A stretch of 64,000 nt of DNA from Thioalkalivibrio sp. ALE14 (GCF_000376845.1 NZ_AQXY01000027.1:151673-215672), one strand, 5' to 3'; shown: positions 54,259-63,578, counted from the stretch's first letter. Numbers and translations are program-made. The notes: generated by a model not told the origin, from the sequence alone.

Positions 54259-56514
54259 CTAGATACCGACCTTCTCAAGAAAGTCAAGCGCGGCCCAGAA
54301 CCCTTCACCTCGATTCTTATGCCCCTGCCATACCTCGGGAATAAACTGTACGTTCGGCGCAAGATCCTCTAACTTCTCCTTCAACGCGTAAAAATTAACA
54401 TCCCCTTCTCCCATCTGTACTCCCTCTCCATCGACGCCCTTCGCATCCACAACATGCAAATGTACGGTGTGCGGGAGAACCTTGTCGAGAAATTCTTCAA
54501 AATTCCAATTATAATAATTACACGCCATCATCGAGTGAGATACGTCCAGACAAACCCGATACCCAGTACGTCGACAGAACTGATCAATCTCATCGGGGTC
54601 CACAAAAAGGTTATGGTGGCTCTGGCCGCCAAAGTGCCACGGGAAAGGAGGCATAGTCTGGAGCGCGAGTTCTACTGACGAGAGGTCTAGCTCCGCCAAT
54701 GCCGCTTCGACGCGTTCATACATGGCCCCCCGTTGGTCTTTTGGCACGAACCCAAGAGGATTCCACCCACCAGCGTTAACCACGAGCGCCGGCCTCTCGG
54801 TCCGCGGGAAAAAATGCTTGAGTCTAACGGCGATGCGAACAACCCGCTCCAGTTCTTCAATGGAGCGCTTACGATGGGCTTCCTCTTCACTCGCCAAATC
54901 CATGATGTGGTCCCCGGAGAATAACTCGGGGCTGTGAACCGCAAATCCGATATTTTGAGGCTCCCGTATCAAGCTTTCTAATTCCGCCTCCATATCGTGA
55001 TAGCTCAGGTGGAACTCCACGAAATCGACCGCAGTATCTCGTGTGAGCTCATAAAAGTCGTGATAACGCACCGGAATGCCGTAAGGCCGCTTAAAACGGT
55101 AGTGCGATCTCCTTGCTACCGCGGGATGAATGTCCGTCTCGAAGAAAAAGTCTCCTGCAACAAAATCTCGCTCAGCGGTCTTACCAACCAATTCTTCCAG
55201 TCGATTCGGCTGCAAACCCTGCCCAGGACTCTTGACGTCTATCATGGTGCGCTGGATAACCTCCCCGCGCGCTAGATCTTGGTTAATCACTAGGCTCTTG
55301 GCTAAATTTTCTCGGTTGATCAGCTCCCCTTGCGTGATCTCACGTTTTCCGGACCCACCCATACATTTTTCTACGATGCGGATCTCACGGACCATCTCGG
55401 CGAACTCTTCCGGCAAAAGACTCACCTTATGATCATTCCCCTCCATTCCCCGGTCGATCGAGAAATGCTTCTCAATAATGCGCGCACCAAGCGCCACCGC
55501 AGCAACTGGCACCGTAATTCCCCGCTCATGACCGGAGTATCCGACCAGCCCCCCACTTAACTCTCTCAACCGGGGCAAGTACCTTAAATTAACGTCCTTG
55601 TACGGAGTTGGGTAGGTTGAGTTGCAATGAAGAAGGGCGAATTGTCCACCGAGCCTACGCAGCAGCGAAACTGCGCCATTGATCTCACTTTCGTTGCTCA
55701 TTCCAGTCGAACAAATAAGCGGCTTTCCCGTGGCGACGAGAGCCTCCAAAAGCTCGTTGTTGGTAAGGTCGGCCGAAGCGACTTTGTATCCTTCCATACC
55801 ATAACGCTCTAGCACTTCAAGGCTTGCAAGGTCCCAAGGAGTGCAAAGAGGCAAAACCCCCTGTTTCGTGCAATATTCGAAAAGCTCACAGAGCTCATCG
55901 TTATCTAGCTGGAAACGATTCAGAAGGTCGAGCGTATACTGAGACCCTAGATCGTATCCCACATCCCCATTTTTACCCTCATTTGAATAGAGAGTAGAAA
56001 GATCACGCATCTGAAACTTTACACAGTCCGCTCCTGCCTCTACCGCCAGATCAACCAACTTTCGGCCTAGTTCGATGTCCCCGTTATGATTGTTTCCAAT
56101 CTCCGCAATAATCATCGTTGGACTATCGTCACTGACCACGCGACCGCCCAGTTCGAAGCCTTCTGCTTCCCTTCGTGCAAGAGCCACGAAACGACCACTA
56201 TCATCGACGAGGGGTATAACGTCCCTCTTCGCCCTTTGATCGAATTTGGCAGTGATCTGCAACGGACCATCGTCGATCGAGGCAGCGACGAAAGATCTAT
56301 TCATTACCGAATCGACAGGTTCGTTTAGATCGAAACCCGCAGTGTTCGTAATCCATCGCCGCACATCGCCGTCACTTAGGGACCCTGCTAAGACACCATT
56401 TTCTTCAACAACGAAGACGATCCGTGAATTGTTTTCATTGATCTTCCGCAACGCGTCAAAAATAGTGTCGCCGCAAAAGACCATGTGATTCTTGATGGTC
56501 TTTTCTACCCTCAT
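54259..56514 (-). CDS. neuB: nonulosonic acid synthase fusion: CBS pair, NeuB, SAF, TIM-barrel isomerase-like
   Basis: 751 residues in four parts. 1-125: two CBS motifs (RIVFVVEENGVLAGSLSDGDVRRW; RDVIPLVDDSGRFVAL), each shown here in pieces not above 20 residues: VFVVEENGVLAGSLSDGD and DVIPLVDDSGRFVAL. 134-385: NeuB barrel (MIIAEIGNNHNGD, CVKFQMR, CTPWDLASL, KVASADLTN, CSTGMS, GYSGHE, IIEKHF). 400-462: SAF/antifreeze domain. 478-751: sugar isomerase-like TIM barrel (HSPELFSGDHIMDLA, LVVNAGGWNP, CLDVSHSM, HLHVVDA, FIPEVWQGH). NeuB condenses PEP with a 6-deoxy- or N-acetyl-sugar. The barrel may supply or modify the substrate. ATG overlaps the neuA stop. Confidence 0.88.
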   Translation of the reverse strand: MRVEKTIKNHMVFCGDTIFDALRKINENNSRIVFVVEENGVLAGSLSDGDVRRWITNTAGFDLNEPVDSVMNRSFVAASIDDGPLQITAKFDQRAKRDVIPLVDDSGRFVALARREAEGFELGGRVVSDDSPTMIIAEIGNNHNGDIELGRKLVDLAVEAGADCVKFQMRDLSTLYSNEGKNGDVGYDLGSQYTLDLLNRFQLDNDELCELFEYCTKQGVLPLCTPWDLASLEVLERYGMEGYKVASADLTNNELLEALVATGKPLICSTGMSNESEINGAVSLLRRLGGQFALLHCNSTYPTPYKDVNLRYLPRLRELSGGLVGYSGHERGITVPVAAVALGARIIEKHFSIDRGMEGNDHKVSLLPEEFAEMVREIRIVEKCMGGSGKREITQGELINRENLAKSLVINQDLARGEVIQRTMIDVKSPGQGLQPNRLEELVGKTAERDFVAGDFFFETDIHPAVARRSHYRFKRPYGIPVRYHDFYELTRDTAVDFVEFHLSYHDMEAELESLIREPQNIGFAVHSPELFSGDHIMDLASEEEAHRKRSIEELERVVRIAVRLKHFFPRTERPALVVNAGGWNPLGFVPKDQRGAMYERVEAALAELDLSSVELALQTMPPFPWHFGGQSHHNLFVDPDEIDQFCRRTGYRVCLDVSHSMMACNYYNWNFEEFLDKVLPHTVHLHVVDAKGVDGEGVQMGEGDVNFYALKEKLEDLAPNVQFIPEVWQGHKNRGEGFWAALDFLEKVGI

Positions 56515-57182
56515 GCCTGATTCCCATTCCCGTGCGTTTCAATGAGTAACTGTTCCGCGCGTGCCCAATCCTCGGGTTCGTCGATTTCCAAGCCAGTCTC
56601 TTCTGCCATCTCGTATATCCCGATCCGCCCACCCAAGCGACAGCGGGTTTGCTCCAAGATGCTTCTCCGTGTCAGGTAAAACGCTCCATTTTCCATCAAT
56701 GTGCCATTGAAGTCTTGGCGTCTTGGTCGGGCGAGCGGGTCGTAATTCAGTGGAGTACCGTCATCATTCCAGTAAAAGCGTTTTGTCCTTACAGCTGTAA
56801 GCATAGAATCGTATCTTTTACGATCAAACAACGTCAGTGCACTATCAATATCGTTCGACCGCAAAAGGGGCGACGTCGCCTGTATAGTGACTAAAGTATC
56901 GAACGAGACTCTTTCCATGGTGTCCAGCATGACCGATTCCGTGCTAGCCTCATCGGTTGCCAACGCAGAGGGCCGGCAAAGTACTTCAACGCCTGAATCC
57001 AAACTATCGACGACGTCGGCGATCTCCGGGCTATCCGTAGATACGTAGACGGCATGGATCGATGCGGCGGATCTCGCTGCCTCGATTACCCAGGCGCACA
57101 AGGGCTTGCCTGCGAGGTACTTAATATTTTTCCTCGGAATGGTTTTTGACCCACCTCGCAAGGGAATTAGCGCGACATTCAC
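56511..57182 (-). CDS. neuA: CMP-nonulosonic acid synthetase (CMP-NeuNAc synthetase family)
   Basis: 223 residues. ALIPLRGGSKTIPRKNIKYLAGKPLCAW is the nucleotide-binding start (LRGGSKTIPRKN corresponds to R-x-G-S-K-x-I-P-x-K-N), with VYVSTDSPEIADV, TVQATSPL-like TIQATSPLLRS and GAFYLTRRSI. Activates the sugar with CTP for the GT29-like transferase. Starts with GTG after GAGG. Heads the low-GC sialic-acid-type cassette. Confidence 0.92.
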   Translation of the reverse strand: MNVALIPLRGGSKTIPRKNIKYLAGKPLCAWVIEAARSAASIHAVYVSTDSPEIADVVDSLDSGVEVLCRPSALATDEASTESVMLDTMERVSFDTLVTIQATSPLLRSNDIDSALTLFDRKRYDSMLTAVRTKRFYWNDDGTPLNYDPLARPRRQDFNGTLMENGAFYLTRRSILEQTRCRLGGRIGIYEMAEETGLEIDEPEDWARAEQLLIETHGNGNQA

Positions 57183-57331
57183 AGAATCATCCTCTTGTCT
57201 TTGGACTTATGGCGGATCGGTTCGCTGCGGGCAGTGCGGGGCAGCTAGCGGCTTTTTCCACCGATGGTGAGACTCTCGAGCCGCCAGTGGATGGATAGCT
57301 GTCGACTCCTGAGTTAGATCTCGATGTTTGC

Positions 57332-59128
57332 TCATGCTCGCGCCAAGGCCCGAAAAGGCTTATTGGTCTTGATGAGTTCGTCGAAGGTCCCCTGCCCCTT
57401 CAGTTCGCCCTTATCTAACAGGTAGATAGTGTCGCAACGCTGCACAGTAGTGAGACGGTGGGCGATGAGGACGATGGTCTTCCGATGGCCAAGATTGTGA
57501 ACAGCCTCCATCACCGCCTCCTCGGTGAGGTTATCCAAGGCACTGGTGGCCTCGTCCAGGACCAACAAGTCCGGGTCGTGGTAGAGGGCGCGAGCAATGC
57601 CGATGCGTTGGCGCTGGCCGCCGGAGAGGCGCACGCCGCGTTCGCCGACGCGGGTGGCGTAGCGCTTGGGCATGTCACTCATCACGAACTCGTGCAGGTT
57701 GGCGATGCGGGCGGCGCGCTCCACCGCCTCCTGGTCGATCTGCTCCGGCAGCAGACCGAAGGCGATGTTGGCGGCGACGGTATCGTCGGCCAGGTAGATG
57801 TGCTGCGGCACGTAGCCGATGGTTCGCTGCCAGGCGCGTACGTTCTCGGCGGTGATGGGTGTGCCGTCCACCTTCAGCTCACCGGCTCCGGGGCCGAGCA
57901 GGCCGAGGATGATGTCCACTGTGGTGGTCTTGCCGCTGCCGGTGGCCCCCACCAGCCCGACGGTGGTGCGCGCCGGGATGGTGAGGGTGAGGTCGCGCAG
58001 CGCTGGGCGCTCGGCGCCGGGGTACGTGTAGTGCAGGTGGTCGAGCTCGATGGCGTTGCTCACGCCCAGCGGTGCCGGGCGCTGGCGGCTGAGGCTGCCC
58101 TGGCTGTCCGGCCCGAGGCTCATCAGGTCGCCGTGCAGGGTATCAAGGGCGGCGCCAGCGAAGCGCAGCTTCGACAGGTTGGCGTAGACCTGCTGCAACG
58201 CCGGCATCAGCCGGTAGCCGGCGAAGGCGTAGAGGGCGATGATCGGCATAGCCTGCTGGAAGCTGCCGCGTGCCGCCATAAGGTAGAGCACCACGGCGAG
58301 GATGCCGCCGAAGGCGATGATCTCCAGGGCAAACCGCGGCAGTTGCGAGGCAAGTTCGGACCCTGCCTGGCGGTGGGCGAAGCGCCGGGCTGGGTCGTCG
58401 AAGCGGTGGACCATCGCGCCCTCCAGGGCAGCGACCTTGACGTCCTTGATGCCGCCGAACGCCTCCTGCACCGCCTCGAACCGCTCGCGGTTGGCCACCA
58501 CCCGATCCTTGCCGATGCGGTCGAGGTAGCCGCGCAGGCCAAGGTAGATGAGGGCGTAGGCGCCGCCGAGGCCGGCCAGGGCCGCCAGTGCCAGCCACGG
58601 GTCCACGGCGATGAGCAGAACCACCAATGCCACCACCACGGCGCCGTGGGCGATGAGCTGCAACACCGGGACAATCGCTTGATTAATGACCTGCCCCACC
58701 TCGGAGAGGATCGACTTGCCCAGGTCAGCACTATGCCGGTTAAGGAACCAGTCGTAGGGCTGGCGCAGGTAACCAGCCACCAGCCGCTTTCCAATCGTGT
58801 ATTCACGCATCTTGGAGTAGCGAACTAATGCATAAGTGGTCAGAGCCTTGAAGCTGATCGAGAGGACCAGCGCGCCGAAGACCACCCAGCCGAGGAAGAA
58901 GAGGAAGGTGCGCGGCTCTTCGAAGCCCAGGATGGTGTAGACGGCGTTGAGATGGGCGTTGGTCTCCACCACTTCCGGGTCGGCCAGGGCGCTCATGAAC
59001 GGCATGATCGAGGCGACGCCGACCACCTCCAGCAGGGCCATCACCGTCACCATCGCCAGCAGGACGTAACCGCGACGTCTTTCCTGACGAGAGAGGAGAT
59101 CGTGAATCTTTCTCAGATTGGCAATCAT
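57332..59128 (-). CDS. PglK-like ABC transporter (lipid-linked oligosaccharide flippase)
   Basis: 598 residues, half-size exporter: six membrane helices (about 20-310) then an ATPase with Walker A GATGSGKTT, Q-loop VPQHIYL, signature LSGGQRQR, Walker B LLVLDEATSALD and the switch His in IAHRLTT. The PglK subgroup flips undecaprenyl-PP-linked glycans across the inner membrane in ATP-dependent fashion, which fits a locus with no Wzx gene visible. ATG 59128. GC-rich, unlike neuA/neuB. Confidence 0.9.
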   Translation of the reverse strand: MIANLRKIHDLLSRQERRRGYVLLAMVTVMALLEVVGVASIMPFMSALADPEVVETNAHLNAVYTILGFEEPRTFLFFLGWVVFGALVLSISFKALTTYALVRYSKMREYTIGKRLVAGYLRQPYDWFLNRHSADLGKSILSEVGQVINQAIVPVLQLIAHGAVVVALVVLLIAVDPWLALAALAGLGGAYALIYLGLRGYLDRIGKDRVVANRERFEAVQEAFGGIKDVKVAALEGAMVHRFDDPARRFAHRQAGSELASQLPRFALEIIAFGGILAVVLYLMAARGSFQQAMPIIALYAFAGYRLMPALQQVYANLSKLRFAGAALDTLHGDLMSLGPDSQGSLSRQRPAPLGVSNAIELDHLHYTYPGAERPALRDLTLTIPARTTVGLVGATGSGKTTTVDIILGLLGPGAGELKVDGTPITAENVRAWQRTIGYVPQHIYLADDTVAANIAFGLLPEQIDQEAVERAARIANLHEFVMSDMPKRYATRVGERGVRLSGGQRQRIGIARALYHDPDLLVLDEATSALDNLTEEAVMEAVHNLGHRKTIVLIAHRLTTVQRCDTIYLLDKGELKGQGTFDELIKTNKPFRALARA

Positions 59129-59911
59129 GGGCTTGGGGCGCGAGCCGAGGCTCTTGGAGGGTTGCGAAAGGTCATGCGTGCTCTACTACGTCGGAAAAGA
59201 AATCGTGGCTGACTGCTGCGGAGGCCGGACTCCTGCAGCAGCAGACCCTGGATCCTCACCTGGGAACTTTGTTGGGGCTTTGGAGACACAGTCTGGCAAG
59301 GGGTGCCGAACGGGTCGTACGTATCCCTTCTTTGCCACTCAACACCGGGGCGGGGCATACACCGTTCATTCCGTGAACGATGTGCGGCAAGCTCATCATG
59401 AAGAGGACTGGGCGTCAATGCCAGTGGCGTGATGGTCCACGACGCTCCAAGCCCGCGCCGGTGGCGAGAACGCATTCCGTCAGGCATGGCCACTCCACCG
59501 CCACAGTCGAGTTAACCCTGAACTCGTTGGCTGTACCGAACCGCACCGAATGTGCCGAGAGCGCTTGGGGGTTCAACGCGTCGCGGACACGTGGACGCCC
59601 CCACGACAATGGCCGGCCGGAGACGATCCATGGCTATGGTACACCTCGATGCGGCTAGGCCAAGGGCAGCCCCATGGTCGACGCGCACGGGAGAGGCCGA
59701 GTCTCGAGCGGATCCACTGGTTCCAACCGCGCGCCTGTTAGAAACCAACGGCCATTGCCCACCCGGCATGGCGGAAACGCGGTACCATCAATCGCTTCAA
59801 CGGTCCACTCGAGCGGCGCGCCCCAAACCAACGAGTGTATGGGCAACCACGAGCGGTTCAGCTTCGCCCTGACGGACCACACTGGCACCCATCCCAAGCC
59901 CCTGAACCGAC
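59129..59911. other. 783-bp gap without a convincing gene
   Basis: Short reading frames exist on both strands, but none has a ribosome site, family similarity or consistent codon use. It contains a small palindrome cgttca/tgaacg (59363-59379). Divergent promoters for the ABC transporter and the methyltransferase must lie here. Confidence 0.5.
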
Positions 59912-60619
59912 ATGATTCGACCGCTATTCACCCGCACTCGAAGCCTGATGGCAAAGGCCTCGCTGCGCCTCACCCTCCGGCTTTGCAACCGGTCACAGAT
60001 ACAAAACGCGGTGTTCGAAAAATGGGACATCCCGGAGGCGACCCGCGCGCATGGTGCCTTCCGCCACGACAAGTCCTGCTCCAACCTGCACATGCGGGGC
60101 CTTACCAAAGAAAGCGGGACGATCCGCGGAACGATCGTCCATGCCGTTCAGGGCATAAAAACGCCCATCCGCCGTACTCTGCTACCCGGCGAATACAATC
60201 AAGACAAGGCGCATTACGCCCACCTGACCGACACGCAGGAGGGCGACATCATAACCGCGGGCATCCACCCGGATATGGACTATCACTGGAACTACAACGA
60301 CGTCCCGCCTGCGATGGGCACCTTCGATCTCATCATCTCGCAGGCCATGCTCGAGCACCTGATCGACCCATACAAGCACGTCACCGACCTGTCGGCCCAG
60401 CTGAATCCAGGCGGGCACCTCATACTGCATACCCACCCGCCAGGCTTCCCCTACCACCGCCACCCGGTGGACTGCATCCGTTTCTACCCCGACTGGTTCG
60501 AGGAAACCGCCAATGCATTGGGCCTCAACGTCGCCCAGCGCTACATCGGCGACCTGCGGATCTGCTACATGCTTCGAAAACCCCCACAGCACGACAAGGA
60601 CGCCGCGCGACTCCCCTGA
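59912..60619 (+). CDS. SAM-dependent methyltransferase-like protein
   Basis: 235 residues. The C-terminal half (FDLIISQAMLEHLIDPYKHV, LNPGGHLILHTHPPGFP and RFYPDWFEETANALGL) is the end of a class I methyltransferase fold. The first half lacks a clear glycine-rich SAM loop (GDIITAGIHPDMDYHW lies where it would be), so SAM binding is uncertain. The only gene of the locus on the plus strand. Convergent with the GT2 that follows. Confidence 0.75.
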   Translation: MIRPLFTRTRSLMAKASLRLTLRLCNRSQIQNAVFEKWDIPEATRAHGAFRHDKSCSNLHMRGLTKESGTIRGTIVHAVQGIKTPIRRTLLPGEYNQDKAHYAHLTDTQEGDIITAGIHPDMDYHWNYNDVPPAMGTFDLIISQAMLEHLIDPYKHVTDLSAQLNPGGHLILHTHPPGFPYHRHPVDCIRFYPDWFEETANALGLNVAQRYIGDLRICYMLRKPPQHDKDAARLP

Positions 60620-60648
60620 GTGGGTGTTCGCGACTGTGCTCCAGCCAC

Positions 60649-61629
60649 TTACCTCAATAGCAGATCGCTCGCCGCACTCTTCCACCCGTTGAACGACTTA
60701 TAGCCGCCAGAGCACCAGATCGAAATGACGCCGGGAATCCTGTATCGGCGTGGGATACACCGTAGTCGCACGCGGTCCTCGAGCCTGCGGCCGACCCGTT
60801 CCCAGCGGCCTTCCAGTTCCTCGAGCTCTAGCACGGCAATAGCCGAATCCTTGCGGAGAGCCCGAGCGACGCCCTCCCGCAGCATCTGCAAGTAACGCAA
60901 CTGGAGCCGTGCCTTGGCGAGCCACGCGGCTCGACTTGACCAGCGCTGCATAAAAGACATCCTCTGGAATCCCATTCGAGTCAAGGGCATTAGCGCGCTG
61001 GTTGGTCCATCAGAGACGTTGTTCCCATGCCGCCTGTAATACTGCAGGACGGCGCGTGACACGTGCTTCCGGCCAAGGCCATCCGCGATTCTCACAAACC
61101 AGACATCATGAGATTTAAAATTGGCAGGTATGGGCATCGCCAGATCGAGGAACTCGCGACGAATTGCACAGCAACACCCCATCGCATGATCTTCCAACGG
61201 AAGACCGGCGTTGGCGATTTGTACGATCCTCGTCAGGCCGGTTCCCTCGAGATTGTGATCCACCAACGCCGCATCGCACATCAACAGCCAGGCGTCCTTC
61301 TCGGTTTTAGCGGTGGCCTCCATCGCCTCCAGCTTGTTCGAGAACCAGACGTCATCCTGGTCGCTCAGGAACACGAGATCACCCGTAGTCGCGGCGAGGG
61401 CCCGATTGAAATTCGCGACAAACCCCTGGCGTCCCCGACCCTGGATCACCTTCACTTCAAACGGCGCCGAGTCCTGGAATCGCCGGACAATCTCCATGGT
61501 TCCATCCGTGGAGGCATCATCCGAGATGACGACCTCGTCCGGCAGGCGCGTCTGATCCAGAAAGCTCTGTAGCTGCTCCTTTATGTAGCGCTCACCGTTA
61601 AAGGAGGCCAGGGCGATCGAGACCTTCAT
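60649..61629 (-). CDS. family 2 glycosyltransferase
   Basis: 326 residues. KVSIALASFNGERYIKEQL, VVISDDASTDGTMEIV, LVFLSDQDDVWFSNKLE and SHDVWFVRIADGLGRKHVS. Same subgroup as the GT2 at 47059, including the MGCCCAIRREFLDLAMPIP segment, and probably a product of duplication. ATG 61629, 16 bp after the sulfotransferase stop, so both are one unit. Confidence 0.92.
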   Translation of the reverse strand: MKVSIALASFNGERYIKEQLQSFLDQTRLPDEVVISDDASTDGTMEIVRRFQDSAPFEVKVIQGRGRQGFVANFNRALAATTGDLVFLSDQDDVWFSNKLEAMEATAKTEKDAWLLMCDAALVDHNLEGTGLTRIVQIANAGLPLEDHAMGCCCAIRREFLDLAMPIPANFKSHDVWFVRIADGLGRKHVSRAVLQYYRRHGNNVSDGPTSALMPLTRMGFQRMSFMQRWSSRAAWLAKARLQLRYLQMLREGVARALRKDSAIAVLELEELEGRWERVGRRLEDRVRLRCIPRRYRIPGVISIWCSGGYKSFNGWKSAASDLLLR

Positions 61630-61645
61630 TGAACCCGCTTGCCCC

Positions 61646-62455
61646 TTACATTCGCGCCACTCGGGCATACAGCTCGAGATCATCGGCGTAGTAGCTAGAG
61701 ACGAAGTCCCGCACATACTCCGAATTGAACAGACTGCGTACGCACTGGTCGCGATGCACATACACCCAGCGATCCATGCGCTTGCTGGCTGAGGCCGGAA
61801 GCACCCGCCTCAGCCGACCCATTAAAGGTCCCACAACGCGATGGGCCCGCCTGAGTGCCTCGTTGCGATACATCAGTGCCGCATTCGCGTGTTGCTGGGA
61901 GGCGGTACACTCCGCCACCTTCGACCCCGCAGAGCCAATGTATGCGTTCATCTCCTCCCTGAGCTGCGCAATCCGTTCCACTGGATACACCGCACCCACC
62001 AGCGCCTCGCCATCCAGCACGATGTAGTCACATTGCCGCTGGAAGTGGATATAGCCCAGTGGTAGACAACCCGCAGATGAAGGCTGCCGCGACAGGTAGT
62101 CAATGCTTTCCTCCAGCGACTTTCTCAACTCGGCGCGGCTGAGTTTCGCCAAAAGAGCGCCCTCGCCCCACCGAATCCGCTCGGACACCGAAGAAGCGAA
62201 ACGACCATACGGATCACGCACCAGCGCGAAAGACCGGTAGTCCAAGACCGACTCAAAGGCCTCCGGAAAGTGAGCCCGCAGCACGGCAAGCGGGAGATGA
62301 GCATAATCCAGCATACCCAGATCCGAATGCGACCGGCGCCAGGGCGGGCCGGCGTCCTGCCACTGATTCAACGACTCCAACGCTCGTCGGACCGCTGTAC
62401 CGGCGCATTTCGGTATGTGAAGAAAAACAATCCGGAAGTCGTGATTGATGATCAT
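61646..62455 (-). CDS. sulfotransferase family 2-like protein
   Basis: 269 residues. IVFLHIPKCAGTAVRRAL holds the PAPS 5'-phosphosulfate loop and RSFALVRDPYGRFASSV the 3'-phosphate site. Predicted to sulfate a glycan. ATG 62455 (MIINHDFRIVF) is preferred because the family usually begins there; an upstream GTG at 62506 extends the frame by 17 codons. Confidence 0.88.
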   Translation of the reverse strand: MIINHDFRIVFLHIPKCAGTAVRRALESLNQWQDAGPPWRRSHSDLGMLDYAHLPLAVLRAHFPEAFESVLDYRSFALVRDPYGRFASSVSERIRWGEGALLAKLSRAELRKSLEESIDYLSRQPSSAGCLPLGYIHFQRQCDYIVLDGEALVGAVYPVERIAQLREEMNAYIGSAGSKVAECTASQQHANAALMYRNEALRRAHRVVGPLMGRLRRVLPASASKRMDRWVYVHRDQCVRSLFNSEYVRDFVSSYYADDLELYARVARM

Positions 62456-62650
62456 GGCGGTTTCTGAGGCGTCCGAAAGGAGCGGATCTGTCTTGCTGGA
62501 ATACACCCGCCGGGCAGGCTACCCGTTCCCGTCCAGATCAGCATGCCGGGAAAAATACACCCCCACACCCCGTAAATCACCCCACCTCGGTCATCCCGGA
62601 AACTGCGGAGCGATTATCCATGAACTCGTGCGCCTGGGCGCTTGTTACCG

Positions 62651-62691
62651 CTGGAGATCCCGGCTCTTCGCTTCGCTGCGGCCGGGATAAC
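62651..62691. repeat. 41-bp dispersed repeat, copy 1
   Basis: ctggagatcccggctcttcg followed by cttcgctgcggccgggata; almost identical to 63482-63522. Hairpin cccggc/gccggg. Confidence 0.75.
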
Positions 62692-62744
62692 GGTGGGGGC
62701 GCGCAACGGCCGGGACGACCATTTACCTGCGGTGGCTCCGAACC

Positions 62745-62815
62745 TGTAGGAGCCGAGCCTCTCGGCGATTGGGACGTTGGTTAGGCCCTGATCGCCCAGG
62801 GGGCTGGGCTCCTAC
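62745..62815. repeat. REP pair (BIME-like), copy 4
   Basis: gtaggagccgagcctctcgg, gggacgttggttaggcc linker, then gggggctgggctcctac. Confidence 0.85.
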
Positions 62816-62837
62816 GCCGCCTGGCGGCCCTAAACAT

Positions 62838-62907
62838 GTAGAAGCCGAGCCCTCTCGGCGATTGGCGCGTTGGTCAGGCCCCATCGCCCAGAGGGCTGGA
62901 CCCCTAC
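62838..62907. repeat. REP pair (BIME-like), copy 5
   Basis: gtagaagccgagccctctcg, gcgcgttggtcaggcc linker, then gagggctggacccctac; in direct tandem with copy 4. Confidence 0.8.
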
Positions 62908-63254
62908 GGGGTTGGTGGTTCGTCCGCTGGTTCGGTGCTCTGGAGCTCGGCGCGGAGTTGTTCGATTTCGGTCATCAGGGCTTCGTGCTCGGCGCGTTTT
63001 CGCTGCAGCAGGCCGTACGCCAGGCGGGCCTTTTCCTGCAGGCCGCTTGGCGTGAGCTTGTACAGGTAGGCCGAGCGGTTATCCGAGCGGCGGAAGTTCT
63101 GCGCCTTGACCCAGCCGCGGTCGAGCACGGCCCTGAGCGCGTAGTGCGTCTTGCCCACTGACAGGCCCAGCGCCCGCGCGAGCTGGCGCTGGCTCATGTC
63201 CGGTTCGCGCTCCAACAGGCGGAGCACTTCCAGATGAAGGTCTTCTTCAATCAA
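62904..63254 (-). CDS. MarR-type EPS-associated transcriptional regulator
   Basis: 116 residues. Winged helix DLHLEVLRLLEREPDMSQRQLARALGLSVGKTHYALRAVLDRGWVKA, here best read as the recognition part SQRQLARALGLSVGKTHYAL and wing FRRSDNRSAYLYKLT, then a C-terminal coiled coil (LLQRKRAEHEALMTEIEQL). This matches the family of MarR-like regulators found at the ends of exopolysaccharide loci with PEP-CTERM or EPS genes. Start uncertain: TTG 63254 fits the family length; the frame is open to 63479 without an ATG-linked ribosome site. Confidence 0.75.
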   Translation of the reverse strand: MIEEDLHLEVLRLLEREPDMSQRQLARALGLSVGKTHYALRAVLDRGWVKAQNFRRSDNRSAYLYKLTPSGLQEKARLAYGLLQRKRAEHEALMTEIEQLRAELQSTEPADEPPTP

Positions 63255-63481
63255 TAGGTTATCGATCCGGTGGGCGGCGTTTGGGCACGCTACCGCCGGG
63301 ACGGTGCACCCGGATTTCTTGCGGGTCCGCCCTGGGGGGTCGCTTCTTACTGTGCGTTCACGGGGTGAACGAATGGCGAAAGTAGAGCATATCGACCGGC
63401 CGCATGGCAATGCGATGGGCGGGCCGGGAAGGGAAACGGGGTCGACTCGTTTATGCCGATCGCATAGGGGCAGCCCCACTG

Positions 63482-63522
63482 CTGGAGATCCCGGCTCTTC
63501 GCTTCGCTACGGCCGGGATGAC
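63482..63522. repeat. 41-bp dispersed repeat, copy 2
   Basis: ctggagatcccggctcttcg followed by cttcgctacggccgggatg; direct copy of 62651-62691. Confidence 0.75.
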
Positions 63523-63578
63523 GGGGTGGAAGGAGGCTGCGGCCGGGATGACCGTCGACTTACCGTGGCTCCGAACCT

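Larger units (their letters stand above)
62456..62903. other. 448-bp gap with REP units
   Basis: Holds a ctggagatcccggctcttcg unit at 62651-62691 and REP pairs at 62745 and 62838. No gene seen. Confidence 0.55.

Noticed and set aside
57183..57331. Hairpin-like gcggct...agccgc between neuA and the ABC transporter considered as a terminator
   Set aside because: Long loop and no T run on the minus strand; too weak to call.
59125..59897. Overlapping short frames on both strands in the gap upstream of the ABC transporter
   Set aside because: No ribosome sites, inconsistent composition and no recognisable domain; left as non-coding.
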